Assembly (NCBI GenBank): GCA_025526995.1
Contig: JAHLKG010000019.1
Coordinates: 186,001-250,000 of the forward strand
Reading direction: 5' to 3'
Length of the DNA: 64,000 nt
DNA from: Powellomyces hirtus
Taxonomy: Eukaryota > Chytridiomycota > Chytridiomycetes > Spizellomycetales > Powellomycetaceae
Below, one piece after another: positions 1 to 9,695 of this stretch. Within the stretch, counting starts at the first letter, position 1. Every line of letters begins with the position of its first letter. A program made the position numbers and the translations under genes. The notes below the pieces were generated by a model. The model was not told the origin of the DNA, searched no databases, and saw only the letters and a list, made by a program, of their open reading frames with translations.

Positions 1-12
1 CATGTGTGCATA

Positions 13-80
13 TAGGTCGGTTTTTGCGTCGCCGCGCGTGTGATTGTATTTGTAGGTCGGTTCTTGCGTCGCCGCGCGTG
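13..80. repeat. two-copy 28-bp direct repeat in gypsy 3' region
   Basis: Two near-identical 28-bp units (13-40 and 53-80, one mismatch) share the core GCGTCGCCGCGCGTG and repeat with a 40-bp period. They lie just downstream, in minus-strand sense, of the gypsy pol stop at 137. They therefore sit in the element's 3' untranslated region before its 3' LTR, which is outside the window. Confidence 0.7.
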
Positions 81-136
81 ATGTAAGGAGAGACGAGGCG
101 AAGCCGTTCCGTCATGGTTGAGTAGTGATAAGGATT

Positions 137-901
137 TTACCTTTTTCTACTAGTTGGCTGTATCGCCAAAGAGTTTGGGTGTGCTCTGCGCCATCGTTCG
201 TAGGCAGATGTTTCTCGGAGTTCAGACTCAGGTTCCCATGTAGGGTCGGCCCATCCTGTCCATTTGACCAGGAGGTTTCGCTTATGATGACGTTCATCGA
301 GAATGTCTTCGACAACCCATTCTTGTTCTCCACGAACTTCGACTGGTTCGGGTGGTTGTTGGATTTCACGTTGTGGATATTGGTCTATTGCGTGAGGACG
401 TAGGATATCAACGTGAAAGACAGGCCAAATGCCACTAATCTTTGAAGGCGAAAGATCAAGTTCGTAGGTGTCAGGATGATCACCTTTGGCGATGACTTTG
501 TAGGGTCCGATCCATATAGTAGAGAATTGAGGGCCTCTTCTTATGTCAACCTCGAGGTCTATACCCTTGCGATTGAGGTCGACGAGATCTCCGATATTGT
601 AAGCGATAGGAGTGCGGCCTTTGTCATGTTGTCGAGCGTATTCATCTTGTGCTCGACGTAGATTTTCGCGTACGATTCGGGCTATCTCTTCTTGTCCCTT
701 ATGGTATCTTTCGAGCTCGACCTTGTCGACTCCGCGTAAACAAAGTTCTTGTCCTTCTAGGAGTGGATTCCATCCAGGTAAGATGATTGTACGACCAAGG
801 TGTACTTCGAATGGTGTCAGGCCTTCATATTTGCTTCTAGGAGCAGTGTTGAAGGCGATCTTGACAAGCGGAAGACTTTTGGAGTCCCGACGTATTTCCA
901 T
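137..901 (-). pseudogene. gypsy integrase C-terminus plus chromodomain
   Basis: A 254-codon frame begins inside the integrase core, after the region that should hold the second and third catalytic acidic residues. It continues through the integrase C-terminal domain and ends in a chromodomain. The chromodomain (about residues 195-240, near 175-319) starts WVVEDILDE and keeps the aromatic positions in LVKWTGW and PTWEPE. Chromodomains of this class bind methylated histone H3 tails and direct integration into heterochromatin. The frame does not join the upstream integrase piece: the intervening core, expected to be about 100 residues, is deleted or scrambled around 820-900. Confidence 0.85.
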
Positions 902-2310
902 ACTCGATCCAGAAAAACGGCAGCAAGTTCTTTACCGCCAATGTTTTTGTCGACAGCTGAAAGAATAGCACGTCCTGATAGATAATCGATGCAAGCGAGA
1001 CATGCTTCGTCTCCAATGTAAAAGATATTAAATCCAATAGTATGCCATCTTCCAAGTGGAACAGGAAGTGGTCGTAGAAATCCGTAACGGCAATGACCAG
1101 GTTTGAATTGTCGGCAGGATTTGCATGTTCCGACATACTTCATGACGTCTTGTCTAACGTTAGGCCAATAATAATCGACAAGAATTCGGGCGAGTGTTTT
1201 CTTAATGCCGAGATGACCTCCAGTAGCTAAATCATCGTGAAATTGTCGTAAGACTTTTGGGCGTAGGCTTTCAGGTACGTAAAGGTGTCCTTCATGTAGA
1301 GCGATTCCATCTTGGAAAGTATATCGTCGTTCTCTTGCAGTCTTTTCGTGATCAGGTTTCCGACAGATCTCTTCAAGGTATTCAGAATAGGGGTCTGTAG
1401 CTAGAGCTTGTTTCCATTCTTCGGTAGAATATGTTGGCGTCGTGCTAAGATCTATCGTTGTACCGACTATAGCAGGAATGCCATCTATCATGTTGTTGAT
1501 TTGAGTCTGCATATCGATACGTCTTTGACATTCGACACAACGTGGAGCGTAAATAGCACTTCGAGAAAGAATGTCCGCAATATGATTCCACCTCCCTGGA
1601 ATGTACTGAATCGTAAAATCGTATTCCTGTAGAATTTCGACCCATCAAGCTTGTCTTCGGCTAAGATGAGGTTGGGTTTGGATAAATTCTAAGCCTTTGT
1701 GATTGCTGAAGCACCGAAACGGTCGTCCAACCAGGTATGGTCTATTGGCTACAAGCATCTTGACTAATGCGAGTAATTCTTGTTCATGTGTCGGATACCG
1801 AGTCTCAGCACCCTTCATCTTGCGAGAGTAGAAAATGACAGGTCGGAGGCAAGGTAATTGTTTCCATTCGCCGACGAGACGAGGAAAATTGGTTGGTATA
1901 GTCTCGTCATCATATGGTTGTCCGATCCATCCCGCAATGGCGTAGCCAGACGAATCTGTGTAGACGTAGATAGGTTTACTTTCGTCGATTGTTGCTAAAG
2001 CTGGCGCGTTGATAAGTGCTTCCTTCAGTTTCTGGAAGGCTTGCTCTTGATCGGCTTCCCATTGGAACTTAACTTTTGCCGATTGAATACTGGATAATGG
2101 AAGAGCAATGTTCGAATAATCTTTGACAAAATCGAGGAAGTAGTTGGCGAGACCAAGGAATGATTGAACTCCTTTCGTAGATGTGGGTCTAGGCCAGTCC
2201 TTGATCACTTGGATCTTTGACAGGGGCAATGCGAATTCCATTTCGGCCCAAGACGTGTCTACACCATTCGACTTCGGGCATGGCCCAGACGCATTTGGAA
2301 GGTTTGACAT
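817..2310 (-). pseudogene. gypsy RNase H and N-terminal integrase, broken
   Basis: From 2310 the frame encodes the RT thumb and an RNase H domain (motif YTDSSGYAIAGW, then THEQELLALV) and hits a TGA at about 1645. The codon there aligns with an Arg in the family, so a C-to-T change is likely. The same frame continues beyond the stop and resumes as an open frame from 1512 to 817. That part holds the HHCC zinc-binding region of integrase (HLGIKKTLARILVDYYWP, then C-x2-C) and the start of the catalytic core. At 1027-1029 the first catalytic Asp expected after WHTIGF is Asn. The frame then dissolves near 830. Confidence 0.85.
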
Positions 2311-3715
2311 AAAGTTGATGTTCTTTGAGCTTCTTAAGGACTAGATCGACATGTTTCTGATGTTCTTTGAGTGTCTTTGAGAAAATGAGGATATCGTTGA
2401 GGTATGAGTTAACGAAGTCGTCGTAGTCTTTGTGGAAAATTTTGTTCATTAATCGTTGGAACGCAGCAGGAGCGTTGGTTAAGCCAAAAGGCATGACGAG
2501 GTATTCAAAATGACCAAATCTTGTACGTATAGCGGTCTTTTCCCGATCTTGCTTTCGGATGAGCAAGCAATGATAGGCTTCCTTAATATCGATGAGACTG
2601 AAGTATTCGCATCCTTGAATTTGGTCGCGCATTTCACGGATGTTCGGAAGAGGTGTTCGATCTTTCTTTGTGACGGAGTTGAGACCTCGATAGTCCCAGC
2701 AAATACGTAATCCTCCATCTTTCTTCTTAGCGAAAACGACACTAGCTCCCCATGGGCTTGAGGAGTGCTGTATCCATCCTTTCTCGAGCATCAGTTGAAT
2801 TTGCTTTTTCAGTTCGGCTAATTCTTCCTTATTCATGTGACGAAGAGGTTGCCAAACAGGTTCAGCGCCTTCGACGAGTTCAATTTGGAAATTATCTTCT
2901 CCCTGATCAGGTGGTAAGCCTCGCGGTTCCTTGAATAGAGTATCAACATACTTTTCCAGAGAATCTTTCAAGAGTTCAGGGTTTCCCTTAAACCGTTCAG
3001 GATCCTCTGAAATTTCGTTGAGAGCCAGTCGGCATACAGTATTGTCTTCGAATTTATTTCGTCGCCAGGCTTTGTTGAATTGCTTAGATGTAACTTTGAT
3101 CATTTGGATATTGCGATTAGTAGAGGCTTTGGTGAACTCAGATTGTTTTGTAGATGGAATAGTATCAAAGTGCAAGAGACAATTCCGAGGGAGAAGGTTT
3201 AATGGTTGCCATTTTCGTGATGTTCGTTCGCATTTGATGGTGACAGAGAGTGATGTGTTTGGTATCGGTGAATGATTAGTAAAACGGAAAATAGGTTGTT
3301 TTTTGTGTAAGTATTGTTCAGCATGCGTAAAGAGATTCCAGAAAGGTGTTTCAATGATCGCATCGTATATAAGATCGCTGACAAGCCATGGGATTTGTCC
3401 GACCATAAAAGGCAAACGAGATTCAATGTTCCAAAGTTCTAACGGTTCGGAGACAACGGTGTCTAGGAGGATTTGAGAATTTTTGTCAGCCAGAGTTATT
3501 TGTTGTGATTTGGTAGGCCTAGTTTCGAATTTATGTTTTTTGACGAAAGTCTTGTCGAGGAACATTCCCGTCGCTCCGCTATCGAATAATACTCGGGCAA
3601 ATTTCTTCCCAATACGGCCATGTGCAATCCATAATCTGGTGGCCAAAGGTTTCCATGCATCTTGAACGGTAGGTAGATATGGAGGCCGAACAGAGCTACC
3701 GATGGGCTCTAACAA
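2189..3715 (-). pseudogene. gypsy protease and reverse transcriptase
   Basis: This 508-codon frame overlaps the end of gag by 7 nt. It has a retropepsin motif (FDSGATGMF) near its N-terminus. The reverse transcriptase follows with the usual landmarks: SPWGASVVFAKKKDG, then LPNIREMRDQI, then VMPFGLTNAPAAFQRLMN. The active-site box at 2393-2404 reads YLND instead of the YxDD needed for metal binding, so polymerase activity should be lost. The frame shifts into the RNase H frame near 2200-2300. The family assignment is secure from gene order. Confidence 0.9.
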
Positions 3716-5058
3716 CTGTTGAGAAAACCCACTTGTCGTTGTTGGGCATTAGCGACATCGACTGCGCTTTGAATGGCCGCTTGCACTTGCGGCGTGACAA
3801 TTTGATTTAACTGATTCTGTGTCATGTTGTTGTTCGCCATTCCCTGTGCTTGGTTTTGGTTTTGATTGGATTGGCCTTGACCGGCTCGGCCGCGGCCATT
3901 TCCACGGCCTCGTTGTCCAGGACCGCTGCGTCGATTGCCACGTTGTTGATTTCCGGTATTGTACCAGCAGTCAGCAGACCAGTGTCCCATTCGATTGCAA
4001 ATTGGGCGTGCTTGACGTCGTTGACCGCGGCCTCTCGATTGATAACCTTGTCTAGAATAATTGTACGACGGTCTATAGGTAATGAGGTTGCGGCTCACAC
4101 CAGGTGGATATGGAATGAGATTAAGATTGTTGAAGTCGTCAGTGAGGTTGTCAGTGTTGTCTATTCCGGTTATTCGCGGATTGGAATAAGGAGTATATCG
4201 TTGTTGACCGCCTCGACCGCCTCGGCCACGACCGCTTCCATGACCGTGACCGGATCCGCCGCGCCCACGAGAAGACGTATTAAGAGGATTATTGTCAGAA
4301 AATCCATGAACAACAAAAGCCTGTCGAGCAGCTTCTATGGCTTGCTGAATGGTAATGGGTGCAGCAGCTGCGGTGGCGAGGTTTTGATTGATTTTGAAAG
4401 TATTGATCGCATTGTAGAGATAGTGACCGATGACAGGGTTCTTAAGGAGATCTGCTTTAAAAATACAAACAATATCAGCAGCAGGAATAGTAGCTTGTGT
4501 AGGATCGAGATGCAAAGCGGCATCAAGTTCATGACATTCATCTTGGAACTTTGTAACAAATTCCTCCAATGAGTTCCCAAGAGCGAGGTTGGTCAATCTA
4601 AGTTCGATCGCGTTGCGAAGATTGCGAGGGAAGAATTCGGTAATGAGGGCTGTTTGGAAAGCTGCCCAACTGACAGGTGCTCCTGCGGCAGAAGTAGTAT
4701 TGTACCATTCAAGAGCAGTACCCTTGAGGTAAGATTGGAGAGTGCCAACGTAGTCGGCCATGGGCAATGGTACGGCAGGAACTGCGGGAACAGGAGGAGG
4801 ACCGACAACCGCAGGAATGGCGGGAGTAGCAAGAGCCCAATAAAAGTTACTGTGAGAGGTCAAAAACTCCTCTATCTTTTTGGCGGACTTGGTGCCATCG
4901 TATTTGGAAAGCTTAGCCTTTTGTGCGTCGAGAAGGGTCTTAGCTCGATTGGGGCGAGCGGGAGCTGCAGCAGCAACGACAGGAGCAGCGGCGATAACAC
5001 CGGCAGTAACGGCGGTAACGATAGCAGCTTGTTGAGCGGGAGTAAGTGCAGAGGGCAT
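3709..5058 (-). CDS. gypsy Gag polyprotein
   Basis: This open frame of 449 codons encodes the structural capsid/nucleocapsid protein of the gypsy element. A retrotransposon Gag capsid region spans about residues 110-215 (LKGTALEWYN, then FPRNLRNAIELRLTNL). A Gly/Arg-rich stretch follows, then a zinc-knuckle relic: the second Cys, His and last Cys of CCHC are present (CNRMGHWSADC), but Arg (codon CGC) replaces the first Cys. A Gln/Asn-rich tail ends the protein. The start is the first ATG after the primer binding site. Although open, it belongs to a dead element and its RNA-binding knuckle is probably non-functional. Confidence 0.85.
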   Translation of the reverse strand: MPSALTPAQQAAIVTAVTAGVIAAAPVVAAAAPARPNRAKTLLDAQKAKLSKYDGTKSAKKIEEFLTSHSNFYWALATPAIPAVVGPPPVPAVPAVPLPMADYVGTLQSYLKGTALEWYNTTSAAGAPVSWAAFQTALITEFFPRNLRNAIELRLTNLALGNSLEEFVTKFQDECHELDAALHLDPTQATIPAADIVCIFKADLLKNPVIGHYLYNAINTFKINQNLATAAAAPITIQQAIEAARQAFVVHGFSDNNPLNTSSRGRGGSGHGHGSGRGRGGRGGQQRYTPYSNPRITGIDNTDNLTDDFNNLNLIPYPPGVSRNLITYRPSYNYSRQGYQSRGRGQRRQARPICNRMGHWSADCWYNTGNQQRGNRRSGPGQRGRGNGRGRAGQGQSNQNQNQAQGMANNNMTQNQLNQIVTPQVQAAIQSAVDVANAQQRQVGFLNSC

Positions 5059-5110
5059 GTTTGAAGATACGAGTGGTGTACGTAGGTTTTGTTGATGGTG
5101 CTAACAGGGT

Positions 5111-5120
5111 GGTGCTACCA
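5111..5120 (-). other. gypsy primer binding site
   Basis: On the minus strand TGGTAGCACC follows directly after the LTR end. It begins with the complement of a tRNA CCA tail, and TGGTAGC matches the 3' end typical of initiator tRNA-Met. The exact tRNA is inferred from known yeast and animal iMet ends. Confidence 0.6.
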
Positions 5121-5397
5121 TGTAACGTCAAAGGAAGCTTTAATAGTTGGTAGTAATAAATAGTGTGTATTATCATTGTTGTAAGGTGACGAGCGGAGAA
5201 GGGCGACCAGCGGCTGACAGCTTTATATAATGCGTGTCAGGGTGGCGCAAAGTAATTTATCCGCAAGGCGCTTTATTGCCTATGAGTCAGGAGTCATGTG
5301 TATCAACGATGAACGGGTGGCCAGCCCGAACAAAGGATCGCGTATAACGTAATCAGAAAATCACGGAAAAATATAAGAATATGAGGTTTCCCCGACA
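5121..5397 (-). repeat. gypsy 5' LTR, 277 bp
   Basis: On the minus strand the segment begins TGTCGGGG and ends GTTACA, giving the canonical TG...CA termini. Its outer end coincides with the point where the C1 reading frame breaks, and its inner end abuts the primer binding site. The partner LTR is outside the window, so the limits rest on these two boundaries and the dinucleotides. Confidence 0.75.
5219..5232 (-). promoter_or_regulatory. TATA-like box in gypsy LTR
   Basis: On the minus strand the LTR contains CATTATATAAAG, a good TATA element, about 100 bp before the LTR end. It is the likely core promoter of the gypsy transcript. Confidence 0.45.
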
Positions 5398-6683
5398 GCC
5401 GTAGCGTTGTTCGAAGCCTTTCACTACAAGCCGGGCCTTGTATCGTTGGGGTTGACCATTCAGGTCTCGCTTAATCTTGAATACCCATTTAGTGCGGATG
5501 GGCCGTTGATTGTGTGGTAAGGATTTGGGGTTAATGACTTCCCATGTATCATTGGTATGAAGGGACTTCAATTCGGCATTTATGGCCTCGGTCCACTTCA
5601 GCACGTCGTCTGATGAGAGCGCTTGTTTGTAGGTTTGGGGTTCTTCGGTACTTGCAGCCAAAAGAGCGATCGCCGCCTTCTTGTTGATGTAGTCAGCAAA
5701 GACTGTCAAATGATTGACATTTTCGAGCGGTTCCCATGTATTATCTTCGTCTTCGAATCCTAGCCATTTGCAGAGGAATTCGGGGCCTTCCGGGCCATCA
5801 CGTGAGTCGAGAATCTCTTCGACTTCGTAGAGTTCTTCGGGCAGGATGTAGTCTTTCGCGAGTTTGAGTGCTGAGTTTTTGTCAAACGTTACATTGCGAG
5901 AAATGACTATTTCTTGACGGTTGTCATCCCAACAGCGGTAAGCGCCGTCAAATTCGTAACCGATGAGTTTGAGACCTGTGGCGCGCGGTGCCAACTTTGA
6001 GACTTGTTTTCTCTTGACGAGATGCACAAAGGCATCGGCCCAAATCACACGAGGGTGAGAAAGTGAGGGCTCTTCGCCGTTGAGCCGTTTGTATGGCGAA
6101 ATGCTGTTATTGGACTTGTGGGGTAGGCGATTCCGTAAGTAGACTGATGTAGCCGCTAACTCGGTCCAGAGTTGTTTCGGGATGCCGTATGAGTGTTCCA
6201 ATGAACGAATGGTGTTGAACAGGGTGAGGTTGAACCTTTCAGCTACACTGTTGGACTGTGGGGAATCTGCAGCGGTGAGTTCGTGCAGGATGCCCTTTTT
6301 CGAAATGAATTCTTTCAGATCGTGATTGACAAACTCCCCCCCTCGATCGGAATGAAGTCGTCTGACCCTTTCGTTGGTCTGTTTTTCGATGAAATTGATG
6401 AATTCAATCAATTTTGCAGTAGATTCGCTCTTTGTCTTCAAGAAGAAGATCCATGTGAAGCGTGAAGAGTCATCGATCACAATGAGGGCATATTTCTCAT
6501 CGCCAACCGCGGGTATGTGCGGACCGTTTAGGTCGAAATGTAGGCGATCGAGTGGCATCTTGGACCGTGTCATCGTACCGTTGAATGGTGAGCGCTTGTG
6601 CTTACCAAACTCGCAACCTTTGCAGACTTCGTTGGTCATTGGGAGCTTGAGTTGCTTCATGATGTGAGTGCCAGGATGGCCCA
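5398..6683 (-). pseudogene. C1 integrase, chromodomain and RT start
   Basis: This frame is open from the C2 junction to the gypsy junction. It starts in the pre-integr­ase zinc region (CKGCEFGK). The integrase core follows (about 6060-6550) with Asp in HFDLNGP, Asp in HSDRGGEF and Glu in SVAERFN. A chromodomain sits at about 5686-5829 (YEVEEILDSRDG, FLCKWLGF, NTWEPLEN) with all three cage aromatics. Next comes the copia RT opening (TKWVFKIKRDLNG, then YKARLVVKGFEQRYG), cut by the gypsy LTR. A chromodomain between integrase and RT is rare in copia elements; here it is in frame and well preserved. Confidence 0.9.
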
Positions 6684-6924
6684 TGTTGGTCTGAGAGTAT
6701 CTGAGTAGATGATTGAGGAAGCTTTTAGGGTAGTTGACTGAGCAGAACAACGAAGTAACTTAATCCCGCTCTATTGGAGAAAAAGAGAAAAGTCCCCACC
6801 GATATATTAAGTGTGGAAGGAAAACTACTTATATCGGAGTTGATCACGTGGGTTCACGTGATCGCGTAATACGCCTTGCGATGGCGCAGTTGTGACTCGA
6901 TGACAGAGTCTGTACGTGCTAACA
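6684..6924 (-). repeat. C2 3' LTR
   Basis: This 241-bp direct repeat of 12633-12873 differs at one base (CCGATA versus CCAATA). Plus-strand ends are TGTTGG and CTAACA. It contains a 22-nt palindrome with paired CACGTG cores at 6842-6863. Confidence 0.95.
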
Positions 6925-6934
6925 CCCCCACTCA
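6925..6934 (-). other. C2 polypurine tract
   Basis: On the minus strand TGAGTGGGGG lies directly before the 3' LTR, in the position of the plus-strand primer. Confidence 0.6.
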
Positions 6935-7269
6935 GACCTGTCAGTCTGGCAGTGAGAGAGTTGCTCTATCTACTTTTACTACACAGCCCCGCGCACACCC
7001 CCAAACACCCCCATTTATTTCATTTTTAAAGATACGAGGAATGGCCAGGGTACGTCTATGAGATCCGTGCCAATGAGGCGTACGTTTCTAATTATGTGCC
7101 GGTGTAGTTGTCAGGTTCAGGCAAAGCGAAGCAGACGGCGAGAAAGACAGGACCGCCGGTAACCGCTCCTGCGACGACCACAGCTCCTGCTGTGCCGTCG
7201 TCAGTGGTGCCCTTTGCGCCACAGGGAGGCGCACCCGCTGCGGGGTTGTCCTGAGCGGAGATTCGAACA

Positions 7270-7731
7270 ATGTCGGCAGCGCATGCCCAACAGTTCCACC
7301 GGAAGGACCGTCAAGGGGTTCTTGAACGTCTCATCGAGCAGGCGAAAGACCGGGTGTAAGACCGGGCAAGGTCTGGTACGCCTCTGGGTCGCGCACGGGC
7401 GACCAGGACGCTTGATGGACTGAGGTCCATACTAGAGGACAGGCGGAGCCGGAAGCTGGCGGTTGGGAAGGGCAAGGATACGGCCCAGGCAAAGAAGAGG
7501 ACTGCGGACAAGAAGTCTGCAGCGGAGGTGAAGAGGATGTGGGACATCCTGGAGCGTGAAGCTCCATATAATGATGAGGAAGAGGAGGAGGAGGAGGGGG
7601 CAGCCGAGGAGTTGGAGGGATCATCGATCTCTCCAAGCCGACGCTCACCCTCAAGCGATGAGGATGAGGGAGGAGGGGCAGGCCCATCCTCCTTGGGGGG
7701 CATTGCTTTGGGTTCCGCAATTGCGGTGTAG
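7270..7731 (+). pseudogene. antisense coding-like frame inside C2
   Basis: Between the end of C2 RNase H and its 3' LTR, the plus strand carries a frame opposite to the retrotransposon genes. It starts with ATG at 7270, has one TAA at 7357-7359, and continues open to a TAG at 7731. The product would be a basic helical segment (EDRRSRKLAVGKGKDTAQ), then VKRMWDILEREAPYND, then a Glu/Asp-rich and Ser-rich tail. Composition and length suggest former protein-coding sequence rather than chance, but I recognise no family. A separate short plus-strand stretch upstream (7040-7090) also reads protein-like. It could be a captured host exon or an antisense ORF of the element. Confidence 0.4.
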
Positions 7732-7739
7732 ATGCCAAG

Positions 7740-9454
7740 GTAAGCCAGTGTTGTGAGTAATTCTCCTGACATTGAGCGAGTAACACTTGAGCTCGGTGTG
7801 CTTCCGTAGACGCGCCCTCATTGCGTATCCTTTCATCAAATATATGAGTCCCATTCGTAATCCTCAGGACAGTGTCCTTATGTTTCACAGTGGGAAAAGG
7901 CTTCGTAAAGATGTCCGCCAGTTGATCGTCCGTATTGGTGTCGATGATTTTGATAATTTGCTTTGCGAACGAATCGCGTATAGCATGGTACCGAACGTCG
8001 ATGTGTTTGGTGCGTTGGTTGATAGCCTTAGACTGAATCAAGGCTCCGGCGCTCTGATTATCGACGTGTAGAGGGACCGGTCGAGATTTGTAATCCGGTT
8101 GAGGTCCCAAAACTTCCGCCAAGAGTTGGCGTAGCCATTTGGCTTCGTTGTGGCCGGTACTTGCAGCTATATACTCCGCTTCGGTCGTACTTTGGGCGGT
8201 GCACTTCTGCTTGCTGCTTTTCCACAGAACAGGAAACCCATTGTAAAGGGCCAAAATGCCTGTAGTGGACGTCCGGTGGGTGAGTTCTCCTGCATAATCC
8301 GCATCCGTGAATACGCGTAGGCCACGCGGATCATTTCGTTCGGATGTAAACTTGAGGGCATAATCGCGGGTACCCTTCAAATATCGGAAAATGCGCTTAA
8401 CATTGTTCCAGTCGGAGTTGGTAGGTGCGGCAACACGGCGCGCAATGTAACCGACTGCAGTGGCGATATCCCATCGCCATGTGATAGAGGCCCAAGTGAG
8501 GACCCCCACTGCTTCCTGATACATTTTCAGATTCGTGAATGGTGTCGAATCCTCCGGTTGTTGGTTACGCGCTGACACGGTGTACAGAGTGGAGACAGGA
8601 TGGCAGTCGCTCATGCCGAATTGTGCAAGAGCGTCGTCGATGTACTTGACATTTGAGATTTTGAGGGTACAAACAGGAGAGTTGAAGTCATATTTGTAGA
8701 CGAGACCAAGGTGACTGGTTACGCGACCTTGTTCCGTAAACTTGAACTTGGAGTGTAGCTCCGTTTTGCTCTTCGCCAGAATCTCCGAATGCTTCGCTGC
8801 AATCAGCAGGTCGTCGACGAAGACGAGAATAAGGACCAAATTGTCGTTCGACGGAGGTGTACGGTCATCTGTCGCATACTTGAAAAAGATACACGGGCAT
8901 ACAGAAACCGCTTCGTAGCCGAGCTTCAACAGTGGAGTCTTCAAGGTCTCATACCAAAGAAGAGGTGATTGTTTCAGGCCGTAGAGAGCTTTCAGTAGCT
9001 TCAGGACCCAATCGCCTTTGGGGTGATCCGGATCTTCGAATCCCTCAAACTGCTCGATATAGATATCCTTATCAATATCGCTGTTAAGGAAGGCGGTGAC
9101 GGCGTCCATACTGTGGATGTCCAGCCCGTGCTGGACACAATACGCCAAGAAGAGGCGTAGCGCTGTGAATGGTAGCGTAGGTGAGTATGTATCACCAAAG
9201 TCGCGACCGGGTTGTTGAGAGAAGCCTTGAGCCACTGCTCTGGCTTTGAACTTGTTAAAGGTGCCATCGGGATTGACCTTTGTTCGAAAGACCCATGTTG
9301 TGCCGATCACGCGCTTGTTACGTGGACGCTTGGTGAGTTCCCATGTACCATTGTCGACCAGGGATTGGTACTCGATGCGTGCAGCCTTGAGGAATTCCTC
9401 CTTCTGAGGGGTTTTCATCGCTTGCTTCCATGTCATGGTGTTTTCATTGATCAT
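7740..9454 (-). CDS. C2 reverse transcriptase and RNase H
   Basis: This long open frame carries the complete copia RT (TTWVFRTKVNPDG, then KARAVAQGFSQ, then FVDDLLIA with the catalytic Asp pair). RNase H follows, with FTDADYAGE, TTEAEYIA, HVDNQSAG and DVRYHAIRD supplying the four acidic residues. The domain is complete and ends in the copia C-terminal motif LADIFTKPFP. The open frame runs on to 7331, but below about 7740 it only mirrors the plus-strand coding-like sequence, so the true end is probably near 7740. It is separated from integrase by frame breaks around the chromodomain. Confidence 0.85.
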
Positions 9455-9574
9455 TGCTTGAGTCCGCGCGCGGGCGGCGTATGCAGCGATGGGGTCATTT
9501 CGTCGTGTGCTGACATTGTAGGCGGCTACTCAATTCTCCCAGTCATCCAATGCGATAGTATCGAGTAGTGAAAG

Positions 9575-9695
9575 TCAGGACTCCCACGTAGGTTCTTGAT
9601 ATCCCTCCCACTTCACCAAGTACTCTTTTGTGTGCACCTTACTGCGGCGCTCGTCGATAATCGCCTCCACGGTGTATTTGACGTCATCCTCCTGA
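9575..9695 (-). pseudogene. C2 chromodomain
   Basis: In a frame offset by one base from the integrase frame, the minus strand reads YTVEAIIDERRSK, EYLVKWEGYQ and EPTWE before a stop. These are the hallmarks of a chromodomain, with the Tyr, Trp and Trp of the aromatic cage. It sits directly after integrase and before RT, as in C1. Confidence 0.8.

Larger units (their letters stand above)
1..5397 (-). mobile_element. Ty3/gypsy chromovirus, decayed, truncated by window edge
   Basis: This minus-strand element reads, from its 5' end: LTR (5121-5397), primer binding site, gag, protease, reverse transcriptase, RNase H, integrase and chromodomain. That is the gypsy domain order. The 3' LTR lies left of base 1. 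The 5' LTR begins exactly where the copia C1 reverse-transcriptase reading frame breaks (5397/5398), so the element is inserted into C1. The plus-strand GCCGT next to the junction is the expected target duplication, but its partner is outside the window. The coding region is inactive: a catalytic-site change in RT, frame breaks, a stop after RNase H, an Asp-to-Asn change in the integrase core, and loss of the rest of that core. Confidence 0.9.

Noticed and set aside
5121..5354. Shorter gypsy LTR ending at AATCA
   Set aside because: The C1 frame stays intact only up to 5398, and TGTCGGGG at 5397 gives a cleaner terminus.
7331..7740. C-terminal Pro/Ser-rich extension of C2 pol
   Set aside because: It lies beyond the RNase H end motif and only mirrors the plus-strand coding-like sequence, so it is a shadow frame.
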